Translations under genes and position numbers: made by a program
From: Paracyclopina nana
Lineage: Eukaryota > Arthropoda > Copepoda > Cyclopoida > Cyclopettidae
DNA: 64,000 nucleotides
Direction: 5' to 3'
Assembly (NCBI GenBank): GCA_019096065.1
Contig: JAGUCH010000004.1
Coordinates: 2,108,001 to 2,172,000 of the forward strand
Notes under the pieces: model-generated
Told to the model about the DNA's origin: nothing
Database searches by the model: none
Seen by the model: only the letters and a program-made list of their open reading frames with translations
Shown: in pieces, positions 23,182-34,926 of the stretch
Layout: the number at the start of each line of letters is the position of its first letter
Position numbering within the stretch: position 1 is the stretch's first letter

Positions 23182-24440
23182 AAAAAGGTTAGTTGGCTGT
23201 TTTTTGATTGAATGAAATATTTTGTATAGTTATGCGGAAAAAGAATTTTTTATATCCGTCTCAAATTCTCCAAATCAAGTTGCCTTGAAGAAGACAGGAA
23301 TTCTTTGCCTTTAGATCAAAGACGAGCTCAAGTGCGAGTTCGCCTTCCACTTTGGCGTGGCTTGAGAAAATTGCTTTAATTTCTTTTTCAAAAGCACAAA
23401 TCCCATTCGTTCAACTATTTCATTTTTCTCGCCAAAGGTAGCTAGCTTTAAAAATTATCTCTTTTTTGCGTAAGCTTTGCTAAGCAATCAACCAACTTGA
23501 CAAAAACCTAATAAGCTATGATTGATTGATAGAGAGATGTTATATCCCGTTCATGTCCAAAGTTGCTTTTCGGAAAGTAAAAAATTGTCATAAGGCTAAG
23601 GAGTTTTGCTATCAAACCACTTAAGAAGGGCTTCTCAACTAGTTGAACCAGGAATCGAGTTAACAAATTTAGGGCAAAATTCAGAAAAACTTTGATTATT
23701 TCAGCAGTATCTTAGATGTAATAACTCAACAATTTTTGAGTTGATTCATATGAATTTGTGTAATACAAATTGATTCAGTAGTAACCAAATTGGCACTGAA
23801 ATTGAAATAAGCTTTGTGAGTGTTTACTATTCAATAGTCTTAAAATTGACCCGTTTTTTCCAAAGTGTTAGCATCAGCTGATCAGCATAAGCTTACTTTT
23901 GTGTTTGTCATGGGGGAAAGCAATTCATTCAAGGAAAAGACTCGCAGTCAGAAAACAGAAGCTATATTTTTCTTTTGAGCTGTTTTTACCACAATTTTTC
24001 CTCTATGTGCGTCTTTTACGTATTTGCTATGTCTCAATTGATTACGCTTTGCCTTGGGTAGGTTGAAAAGGTTACAACTTTTTTCCCGCAAATCTGGGCC
24101 TCTTCAATCTTGAGTGTTACTATGAAATGGTGGCCTCAAGACTCGGCAGTTTTCGTACTTTAAGACATTTAGCAATGAAACTTGCAGGGAATAATTTACC
24201 AACTTTCAAGGCTCAACTGAAAAGCTTAGTTTTGCTTTCTACCTTGAGATATTCGTTCACACTAATGAAAATGCAAGTGGTTCTGATAATTAAATCAGAA
24301 AAACTATGGGAAACTTTGTGAGCTTGGAAAAATAAATGAAAATAATTGGTTAATTTCTAGTTTATGGTTTTAATAATTTAAGAAGAAAAGGAGAGTACAA
24401 AATTATTGGATTTTAATGCACGTTTCGCTCTCGAGTAAAA
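23182..24440. other. Intergenic, no gene seen
   Basis: AT-rich. Open frames are short and show no splice-supported coding signal. Confidence 0.5.
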
Positions 24441-24572
24441 GGCCTCTTCTCCTTTCGTGTGAGGCTGCAGCGCGTGGAAAGAGACTCGAGGCCGCGAGAC
24501 GTTGAGGCCGAGACCTTTTAAATCCCTCATTGAACGCAGAAGCAACAACAAGCAGGCGTAGTCAATATTCGC
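24441..24572 (+). promoter_or_regulatory. Possible 5' untranslated exon of the GPCR gene
   Basis: A locally GC-rich island in AT-rich surroundings ends in a consensus donor, GTGAGTAA (24573). The GPCR start codon lies 11 bases into an exon that has its own acceptor (AG at 25911-25912), so an upstream non-coding exon is needed. This is the best candidate; inference only. Confidence 0.35.
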
Positions 24573-25459
24573 GTGAGTAATTCGTGCTTGACATTTTAAT
24601 GTGCTTATTAAAGCCTTTTTAAACTAAGATTTCGCCCATAAATTACATACTTTCTAAAAGAGCACATTTGGCAGCCATTTTTCAGTACTTTACAGTGATT
24701 CCTTAGATTGGCATCTGTGAAAATGTAGTTTTTTTTAGGCTAGCTCATGTTCAATTGAAGTAACTAACTAGGTTAGTTGACAAATTAGGAACAGACTATG
24801 AAGGGCACGAAATGCAGTAGCCCAATTACTCGAGGTTATGCAATAGCCAAAAACGGAAAATGTGCTTTTCTCATATGGTGCTACAGAAATATTTTCCCCT
24901 CGTAGATTCAAATCGAAAAGAATGTAGTAAGTAGGATAATTTTGTCCATCCTTTTTTGCAGTGTAATTTTCAAGTGGGCTGTTGAAATTCAAAGCTTGCC
25001 TATTTTCATCAACACTTCAGCTACCATTTTCCTTTCTCTGCAAATTCTGGCTCAAAGTGGCAGTATTTTAAAAATGCCTTTTTAACTTTGTAATAAGATG
25101 GTGGAAGAGTGAAGTGAAATTGCTTTTTGTCAGGATTCTCTTTTGCAACCAGCAGCTGCCAGTCAAGCTCAGTTTTGAAGACAATGCTAGCAGGGAATCA
25201 ATCTTTTGTGACATTCTAGTCAGACTTGCTACTAGCTAGCACTTTCTGTAAAAACTTTGAGCACTTTCATGCTGCATCAAATAAGGCTGTTGTTTGAAGC
25301 ATCAAGTTTCCCTCTGTATTTTTATTTACGCCGTCACCTGATTCTGGTTCCAAATCAGGATAAAACCAGTCGAGCAAGTATGAACGTCAAAATGCTTTTT
25401 GAGTCTCAGGTTTGATATCTTAGAATACAAGCGCACAAAATTAAGGCAATTTGCGGCCA

Positions 25460-25755
25460 TGCATTGAAAAAGTACTGTCGAATTACTGGTAGCAGAGTTA
25501 CCAGACAAGCTCTTTGTCATTAAGTAACTAGTAATTTTTGGCACTTTTCATTACTTTTTGATTGTAAACGAGCTGCCAAGCCTAGCTACCGCTCAAATTG
25601 AAGGCTATCATGCATTGAAAAAAGTACCGTCCAATTACTGGCTGCAGAGTTACCAGACAAGCCTTTTGTCAAGAAGTAGGTGTGCTTTTTGGCACTTTTC
25701 ATCACTTTTTGATTGTAAACGAGCTGCCAAGCCTGGCTACAGCTCAAATCGACGG
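25460..25755 (+). repeat. Tandem duplication, two units of about 150 bp
   Basis: Copies at 25460-25604 and 25611-25755 share 'GCAGAGTTACCAGACAAGC' and 'GATTGTAAACGAGCTGCCAA'. They lie 170 bp before the first GPCR coding exon. Confidence 0.8.
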
Positions 25756-25922
25756 CGCAGTAACCAGTAAGCGAATGATCATTATAAGACCTTTCTATGC
25801 GTGGCAATGCAGTGAAAGTATTTTAGATTGGAGGTTATCAAATTACCCCGTTAGATTCCGACCAATTTGCTCGTTAAATGAGGAGTACTCAGGTTAACAG
25901 TCCTATTTTTAGGTTGTGAGCT

Positions 25923-28900
25923 ATGAAGTCGATCCAGTTTGAATATTTGGTGGACGGCGTGATTTTGACATCAGTATCAATTTTCGGCCTCGTTGGAACC
26001 CTTCTGTCCATTCGGGTGTTGCTAAGACCTCACTTGAGGAATTCCTTCTCCAATCTCCTGGTTGGATTGGCAGTTTGTGATGTGAGCTTTCTGACATGTG
26101 CAGTCCTCATCATTGGCCTGCCTAAAGCTTGGACATGGTAAGTGAATTTTCAGTCTCTCCAAGCAATTGTTGCATTTTTTAGAGTGCGCCATTTGTCATC
26201 CTAAATAAGTTATGAAGCAAATTATTTCCCCATTGCTCTATCAGATCCATATCTTGGACATGAATCGGATGTGCTCATGTTTACACTTTTTTGAAGGTGA
26301 TCGATGCAGTAGGAATAAGGCTCAAAGGCTGTTTCTGGTTTTCCTGGTTTTTTGATGCACTTATAGGATATATTTGGTGTGGTTGATACAGCTACTCAAA
26401 ATAAACGTATCATTGGGTGTAAGCATAATGTACCCTATATGTATTTCTGTTTCAAGAATAATCTTTATTTTAGTCATGAAAAGATTTACAGACAATGTGA
26501 AGGCACCAATTATCACTTTTGATTGCTCTTAGGTTAAGATTAATCCAACATTGGTGAACTGCAATCGACAACACTAAGTGCACATTTGTATGCTAAATAT
26601 TGGGGCTTGCTGAGGATTAGCTAAAAAAGGAGAATAAATGTTTTTTGCAGTTTGGAATGAGAGACATTCTGAGGAATGAACTCTTTAAGGAATTCATCAT
26701 AAATCAACATATTGCATTTTCCAAATTCCAATTTGACAATTGAGAAGCTTTCTCAAGTCTATTCCAATCAACTGAGGCAAACCTTTGAAAATTCACATTT
26801 CCATACTCGAAAGCTTGAGAAGTTTCTTCACAGTTTCAGCTGAAAAGATTCAAAATGTGAACGTTTGATGAGGGCACCATTACAATTAAAAAATATTAGA
26901 AATGATCAACAAAATCTGTATGCATTTCCTCAATTTTCACTTAACTGTATTGGTTCTGCCAAAAAGAAACTGAAAGACTTTAGAAGGCTTTCGGCTGATG
27001 TATGTATGTACTTGGTAAAATGCTTTTAGCACTTTTTAGTTCAGCTTTCTCTGTATCAATCCGAAAAACATCTTTTTTTTTCTTGATCACCTCAGTTTTT
27101 CTCTAGTTAAGAAGCCTTGAAACAATTTTACGTACTTAGATTGTTGTGCAACCCGCCTACTTCATGCTAATTCATATTTTAGTATGTTAGCCTCCAATTA
27201 CTAACAGTATTATCATAATGTTATACAATACAACTTCCTGTATTCAACAGATGATAAATTGCATTTCAATCCCACTTTAATAGCAGTGCTTGTAATGCAT
27301 AAAATGGCTGATAAAATCTTCAGGTTATGCAACGATCCGGGTGCATATTTGGAAGGAAAAGTGAGGTCTAATACCTAATTAGTTAATAGCTGGGAAAGCA
27401 CTTGAGTGCATCTTCGCGTGTTTTCAGGCATATTTTGCGAAAACACGAATCAATTACATATTCTTGAGCACATAATGTAAAAGGAGAAAAAATGCCTCGA
27501 ATAGATCTAAAAGCAAATTACCAGCCGCAATTAATCCACATATTATGCGCTTAGGCTATTAAATGACTAAACGCATATTTTCTTTGTAGGGTAAATTGCG
27601 CAATTAATTTGCTTTTTGATGACGCAAGCTAATTTGCACTCGCATTGAGCAAGTGCATTTCCTAATTGCTTTTATCCCCAGTTTAAAAAAGTTTTATTTG
27701 CCAAAAAATGAAGGGGGGATATGTTGCTCATATAAAGTGGTTTATTGAAAAGAAAGCAACTTTTCTTCCACTTGGAAAAAGTTTCCGCTTGGTTGATTGG
27801 ACCTATTTATTTTGGCCACCTGCAACTAATATTTGGAAGATGTGTGTACTTTTTCATTCACCCTGGAAAAAAGTGTCATATACCATTGCAAAAAGGAGAA
27901 ATGACAGCTCATTCAAGAAAGTTTAACCGTACTTTGTGATATTGCTCTGAAAATCACTACACAATTGTGGTGCATTTTTTGCTACTGCATGAGACTTCTT
28001 TAGAAGCTTCTTCTCATTTCAGGTATCAGATAAATGTCAGTGTGTATGTCATCCCTGTGGTATATGGTATGATAGGTGTAACCCGAACCGGGTCCGTGTA
28101 CCTGACCATGTCAGTCACCCTGGAGCGATATTTTGCCATTGTGAAGCCATTGTCGAGGTTCCAGCTGAAAAGGTGGCTTATCCCCATCTCGGTGTCCTTC
28201 GCCGGCCTCTACAATATACCAAGGTTCTTTGAGCTGGAGAGATATGTGTTTAGATATACCAATGAGACTCTGGTCCGAGCCACTTCCCTCAGGGAGGACC
28301 CTTTTTATGTCTCAATCTACAGCACTTGGATGAAGCTGGTAAGATAACAAGATGACTATTCAGCTAGCTCACATAAATTACCACTTGTACCTTATTTGAG
28401 TTGGCGTAGTTTGATTAATTATCACTGGCACGCGTAATGGCGCTGCTGTGCCAAGTGGTACCAGATGTGGTCATTTTAGCTCAAATAAGTGAGCTTTTTG
28501 GCGTTTTTGGCAGGGAAACGGGGGTAATTGTGTTGCTTCCATGAAAAACAAATTCCTTGTTTTCTATTTTCCATCCCGCGGATTGTTTTACGCTTGTTTA
28601 AGCCCAGTTTAGCGGGATTAAAGTACGCGTCAATTACATGTTGTTCCTCTTGACTCTTTAATTCCCCGCAAAAAGCTTTTAAAAGCAACCGTATGCAGCA
28701 GGTTAATCATGTTAAAGCTGACAAGTAAGACAAAGCCAAAATTAAAACCTTCTTGCAGTGGAGTTAATTAGAGAAAAATACAATGATGTGGAGCTTTATT
28801 GAGGCTGTAAAATGTCCACTCTCTTTTAAGGTCTTTTTGGAGGCCATTCCATACGTTACGATCATAGTGCTGAATGCACTCATTGTCAGCCAAATTGTGA

Positions 28901-31900
28901 GCTCTGGCAAGTTCAGAGAAAGGTTTCGAACCTCGGCTGGAACTCAGCAAATCAGACCTGCGAAAACCAGCGAGGAATCCTCTGCAGCGACGCGTAGTCC
29001 CAATGTCATCCTACGTAATAGGCATTTGGAGGTGAGGGCTGTCCTCAGCTGTGGAAGCAACAGAAGAGCGATTTTGCACCAGCACAAAATGCACGTGAAA
29101 GCTATCAGCTCCAGTGATGAAGGATTGGACAAAATTGGACAGCCCAGAAGCTTGAAATCCATCGCTGCTCTGAGGAGAAACAAAATTGAAAAGGTGCTAC
29201 TTGCTCTCCAGATTTTCTTCCATTCTTTTGCAAGGGTCTTTTGGGAATTTTGCTTAATTACCGTTCCCTGGAATGACCTTATTTGGCTACCTCGGGACTC
29301 CAAATCAAACTCAATTAATTTAGAGACGATCATGCTCCTTGTTACAGAGGTTCGCAATGGAAAAACTATTTTCAGATCAGATTGCTCAGATCATGGGATA
29401 AATTATTATTATGGGGCAAAATTGTACTTTCCTCCCAAATCTTGAGTTCCTTTGGGAAATTTCCAGGTCGAGCCTTAATTAAAGCTCCCAAGACCACGAA
29501 AGGACCTCCTCACCTTTTAAATTTCCTGAAAAAATAATCTAGGCTTAGATATTATTGGGAAGTAGGAAAATTCAATTTTACATCCAATTTATGATTACTT
29601 TACAATATTATATGAATTGCCCTTGACACCTATTGCTTTTTATAGGACACATCATCCTGTCCAAATCTGCCTTTGCTATCTTTGAGGCAGCCAAAATTGG
29701 ATCAGATAGAAAGTAGCCATGAAAGGCTTCTTCCCCAGGAACCAGAAAATGGCTGCCCTAAAGATGTGCAACTTTTGGTGGCAGCAGCAGTCCATCAGCA
29801 CAAGAAAAAAGCAGGCTTGAAAAAAGGTACGCCATTTTCCCTCCTTTATTTACAGCCCTGGAAAGGCGCCATCTACCTAATTTTTTTCTTGAAAAAATCG
29901 CGCTCATAGCACCTTGCAAAACTGTTTTCTCCACTTACTCCATAAAAGTGCCAAAAGGCTAATTGAAAGAAAAAATCTCCTTCTGGTAATTCTGAAAAAG
30001 TGACTGAACTCAATTTCATGCTCCAGGAAATGGCTCACATTTTTGGATTTTCTCTTCTTTTGTAGCTCTATTCCTTTTGAAACAAAGAGAGTCTTTTGAG
30101 TGTGTCTAAAAATGAGAAAGGTTCCAAAAAGATATTTAAAATACTGGATATTTTTTGCCCTCCTTCAAAAGAGTCAAAAACTTCAATTTGCCATTTTCCT
30201 GGCTTTGCATGCCTCACATACTTTTCACGCACTTTGAAGGTGTCGCAGCAGCGCACAATAAATTAAAGCTGAAAATGCATTTTTGTAGGCTCTGAGGCTC
30301 GCACAAATGCTGCTGCTGCTGCTGTTCCAGTATCATCCTCATCAACTACCGGATCCCCTACAGAATTTCGAAATCGAGTCCAAGCTCAATTTCGCCGAGT
30401 GCGAAATTACAACGGGTTGACCAGGCAACAGCAGCAGGAATTGAGTTTGGGCCTCACTTTGGTGACCATATCAGTCTTATTCATCGTCTGCCAATCTGTC
30501 AAAATTGTGCCAGACTTGTATGAGCTTCTCTGCTCCGCCAATGGAATGACAAGCCAAAGCCAATCGGGACACGTGACCTGCCATAGCACATACATCATTG
30601 ACACTCTTATCAGGTATGCATGTCATATAAATCCTCCATTAGTATTGCTTCTTCTCTATAAGCATGCAGAAAGTCCTCAACAAAGGTCATTTCACTGCTA
30701 GGCTAAAAAAGCAAATCAGTAACTTTCAGAGTCAATCAAAATCAATTTCCTGCGCAAACAAATGTTGTCAGGTGACATTTCAAAGTTTGTAGCCTTTTTT
30801 TGCTTGTTTGCGCCCAAGCAAAGGTAGACTATCTGGGAGCTCTGGGACCAGATAATTCTTTCGAAACATATGAAATATTCATTTTATGGCTTTGATCCAT
30901 CAAAGGCAAGAAAGTTTTGCTATGGATGCTCAATATTTTGGATAGCTTATGTAATGATTTGGTATAGTTTAAAAAGCTTGGTGATGCAATGAAGTTGGGA
31001 ATTTATTTAAGCAAACTTTTATATGAAGGGTCCGCATCCAAACTTCTTGCACTCTTTATAGCAGAAAGTTTTGAGGGCCTGAAGATAGATGATGGTACAT
31101 ATACAGTTTTTTCATCAAATCTCAATTATCATGGCATGGCTCTTGGAACCACAATTATTTTGCCCAATTAGGGCATCGTGACTTGCCATAAAAGATACAA
31201 AACTGCCTTTCAATGAGATAGAGGCTTGTTTGCTCATAAATAAGCCTTTATTAAGCTTTACTACAACTCGAAAATCTCCTTGCAAATTTGCTGCACAACC
31301 TTGCCAGCTTCAATGATATGCTCGTCTTCCAGGAGAATAGAGCAGGTTAATCTGATACTTGGCAGTGGCAAATGGGTCTCGGCATCCTCCAAATATGAGG
31401 CTGTGGTTAAAGCTATTCCCCTCTCACGAGCCTGCAAGAGAAGCCAAAAAAACACCACTTAAAAAACGTATAATTATTCCTTGGTTGCTTTTAAGAATAG
31501 GGTATAAATTAATGATTCTTCCATGGTGAATTAATTAACAGCAAACAGGAAAATTATGCTGCCGATAGCAAAAAGGGAATTTTCTCTTGAATAGTCACTA
31601 AAGAACAAACCTTTATAACGATTTTGTGTAGAATGGCCTTTTGGCCCTCTCTGTTCATAGATTCCGGGTTTTCCAGCCTCAAATGCTTGACAGGGCTGAT
31701 ACGATCTCCAATCAATTGAAGCCCTGGCATTCTGTCAAATTGGTCATGCACCAACTCAGCTTTGCCTTGGAGCTCTCCAAAAATGCCTTGGTTGTTCTCA
31801 ATCAGCTCTATTGCTTTCAAAGCCCCAGCTGCGAGCATTGGTGGAAGAGAGGCAGAAAAGCAGTAGCCTGAAAAAAACATTCATATTTCCTGCATTCTTC

Positions 31901-34900
31901 TGGAGAAATTAATTATAAATAGTAATAATACCTAAGCCAGCCAGGGTCTGATGTTCCACGACATAGCTATTTCCCACGCAAAATCCGCCTATGGAACCAA
32001 TTGCATATTCCAGCGTGGCAATTATCAAGTCCACATCATCCATCTAGAAGAATCTTTTAATGCAGGCTTTGCTTTTTAATTTTATTTTTTTCTCTTACTG
32101 AAATTGAGAGATGCTCAGTGATGCCTCTTCCAGTAGCTCCAAGGACTCCAAAGGATATGGACTCATCTATGAAAAGCCTGAGCTTGTGCTTTCTCTTCAG
32201 CTCGACCATTTTGTCAAGCTTGCAAATCTGCCCAGAGTTCATGTAGATGCCTTCAACGACAAGGAACCTTCGCGTCATTTTGGCCAACTTTGGGTGCTTT
32301 TTGTCATCCTTGGCTTGCTGCTCCAACAGTTGCTCGAGATGCTCAACATCGTTGTGCCTGAAGTACTTAATCTTGCTCCTTGAAGCATCTAAAGCTTTTT
32401 GAATGGCAAAATGGACACACTCATCTCTGGAGAGGGCACAAAATTGTAATTAAGAAATCCCTCTGAAGCCTTGAATCCTTACACAAAAATGATGTCTCCT
32501 CTTTTGGCATAAGCTGGAATTGCACTGGCTATGGTTGAAAATCCATATGAGTACAGGCAGGCTTGCTCACAGCCAAAAAACTCCGCCAACTTTTCCTCCA
32601 GATGCACATGAACATCTGAAGTAATCACATGTAAATTGAAGCTCCCCATAAAAAGGAGCACTATGTCATAGTGATAAAAATAGACCTGCAGTTCCATAAA
32701 ATGCCCTTGGACCACAAGAGCCCACACCAAATTTTTTGATGCACTTCACAGCTTCCTCTTCTATTTCTGGCTTTCCAGCAAAGCCCAAGTAGTTATGAGT
32801 GGCCAAATTGACACATTCACGTCCATCCACGACAATTTTGGGGCCAGCTTTGCTCTCCACTAGTGGAGCATGCAATGCTGGATGATTGGGATCGACCTAA
32901 ATGCAGAATCCGGCTAAAAAGAAATGAATATATATGTCAGGGATTTCTACTGCACCTCAGGTACCAAAGGTTCAGGTTTCCATTCTGCTAGCAATTCTTC
33001 CTCTTCTTCTTTGGTCAATTTAATTTCATTGGCATTACCACCCCGACCAGAGCGACCTCTTTTGTAGCGGCGGACAAGCAACCAAATTATCCAAAGTAAA
33101 AGAAAACCCTCTAGCACCAAGTGATAGGTGGGCACCTGTAAAAAAATATATTCAATACAATTGACAGGTATGATTATGATTGTATTTATGCACTTACCTG
33201 GATAAAGTCATCAAATAGGTCTAGGATTTGAGCCAACATGTTGACATCAAAATGGAAGGAGAGTAAGAATCCAACTTTTTTACTTAACAACAATTAGCTC
33301 TTGTTTATGTTGTGAAAATTCCAGTTTCCAAACAGACCTGGCACCATGTGACTCAGCTACTCTAACTCTGCTGCCCTTGTCAGCTGCAACTTGCAAGGAA
33401 TCGTTCAAGTGTGCACACTGGGGCGTTTTGAGCTAAATTCAGCTCTACTTATGTGATGCATTTCTCACATGTCACGCAGTACAACAGGTCTTTTTTTCAC
33501 TTTACCCCTCCCTATTTATATGTAGCTCTTTCTTAAAGAAGCTACTTTTCTCAATAAAGAATGGGGATCATGCCATAAAGGCGGGAGTACATAAGGTACT
33601 AGACAACCTTTCTGCCTCTTTTATCTCACCTGACAAGCCTGATGTGATTCACTGGCTCAAATACCTTTTTCTATAGAAGTATTGTATTGAATTTTTGTGC
33701 CAGTTTTACAACATTGCTCCTTCTTTATTTGCATTATAAAAAGGAAAAGTGACACGCCCTGCCAGAGAAGTTATCATGTGAAAAATGCAACACATCCAGT
33801 TGTTTGCATGAAAGCATGGTGGCAATGTTAAAAGGACATAGAAAAGAGATGCAACACAAAAAGAAGTTTTCTAAAGAAGCCATAATTTCTGTAGCAATGA
33901 CAGCAAGCCTTTGTAGCATAGTTTTGCTCCTTCGTGCTTTAACGCGCCATCTAGCGGAAATATTTGAAAATATAAAAGCCCCATATCAAAACAGAGTGAT
34001 CAAGAGTTTTCCTCTGTAGATTGTGAAAAAAAACTGAATTGGATTTTTGTGCTGCAAATGCATTTTGGCATTTTTGAGAGGCAGCAATTAGCATATTAGG
34101 CTATTTTCACTTTAAACAAAACAGAGCTCTTTTTTGTTCTATGGGAAATTTTACTTGTCTTCATTATCTAGCTTTTTTATGATGACATTAAAAATGGGAA
34201 AGCCTTCATAAAACTATGATTGACTCTCAAGAAAAGTCGGATCAAGAAGCTAGCCTATAAAAAAAGAGGGAAAGGCCCCTTCAAAATGGCGAAATAACAT
34301 GCTCCTTTCGATTACACTAAAAAGAGCCTTACTACCATAAAATAGTGCACTGCACCCACCCACCACCCAAAAGTATAAAAAAATTAGAAAGGGTCATTTT
34401 CCCAAATTGGCTGTGTAGATCAGGCTTAAATGCAATGTCCCTGGTGATTTGAACCTCACTAAAGTAAGCCTTTTAAGAGGCTTCCACTTCATAAGTGCTA
34501 CACTCCAGTTTTCTTTCACATTACTACCAAGGGAGTGTCTGTATATTTTAATCAGCCAGCTTCAAGTAAAGTCTCAAGGGAAATGAACCTTAGCAAGAAC
34601 TCTTTGCTTAACTATACTGCTATGGTGAAGAGGATTCAAAATTATATGCATCTCTTTGTTCCAGTTTGGGCAACCTGTTTGCTTGTGTCAACTCTGCTGC
34701 CAATTTCCTCATTTACATGCTGAGAGGGAAGAAGTTTCGTGAGGCTTTTTTGTCCACTTATTCATGCAGAAGACACCGAAGCAGTTTGATGAATTTCTCC
34801 ACCAATGGAATGCATCACTCTCAGCTCCAACTTGATCATACCATTAGTGGCACCACAACAATTCATCTGAAGTCAAGACTTGTAACGAGGAGACCTTCCC

Positions 34901-34926
34901 CCAATTTTCCAGGCTCCAATAGATAA
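25923..34926 (+). CDS. Class A GPCR, FMRFamide-receptor-like
   Basis: Six exons: 25923-26137, 28023-28338, 28831-29193, 29646-29826, 30289-30613, 34665-34926 (553 aa). All frames join. TM1-TM2 are in exon 1 ([14 protein letters not shown]), TM3 with an ERY variant of DRY and TM4 in exon 2, TM5 in exon 3, a very long third intracellular loop of about 200 residues in exons 3-5 (poly-Ala/Ser), TM6 in exon 5, and TM7 with [16 protein letters not shown] in exon 6. The second extracellular loop ([16 protein letters not shown]) has the pattern I associate with arthropod FMRFamide-receptor relatives. It should be a plasma-membrane peptide receptor signalling through G proteins. No Cys is seen at the top of TM3 or in loop 2, so the usual disulfide seems absent. 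An alternative donor (GAG/GTGAGG, near 29032) would shorten loop 3 by about 53 residues in frame. The last intron holds the SPT1 gene on the other strand. Confidence 0.85.
26138..28022. other. First coding intron of the GPCR gene
   Basis: 1.9 kb, AT-rich. No nested gene or repeat recognised. Confidence 0.6.
31247..31252 (-). terminator. Poly(A) signal of the SPT1 gene
   Basis: AATAAA on the minus strand, only eight bases past the stop codon, implying a very short 3' untranslated region. Confidence 0.55.
31261..33239 (-). CDS. SPTLC1: Serine palmitoyltransferase subunit 1
   Basis: Eight exons on the minus strand: 33239-33198, 33135-32956, 32896-32686, 32615-32483, 32426-32099, 32043-31932, 31867-31611, 31431-31261 (477 aa, close to the usual length of about 473). 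SPT1 pairs with SPT2 to condense serine with palmitoyl-CoA, the first step of sphingolipid synthesis, in the ER membrane. Residues 16-40 form the N-terminal membrane helix. Family blocks are plain: [14 protein letters not shown] ([11 protein letters not shown]), [13 protein letters not shown] (its Cys matches the one mutated in human hereditary sensory neuropathy), [20 protein letters not shown] and CFSASLPP. As in other SPT1 proteins there is no PLP-binding lysine in the expected place, so it is the non-catalytic partner. It lies inside a GPCR intron, antisense to it. Confidence 0.95.
33240..34664. other. Remainder of GPCR last intron / SPT1 upstream region
   Basis: No exon supported. It should hold the SPT1 promoter. 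No strong TATA was found close to the start codon. Confidence 0.5.
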
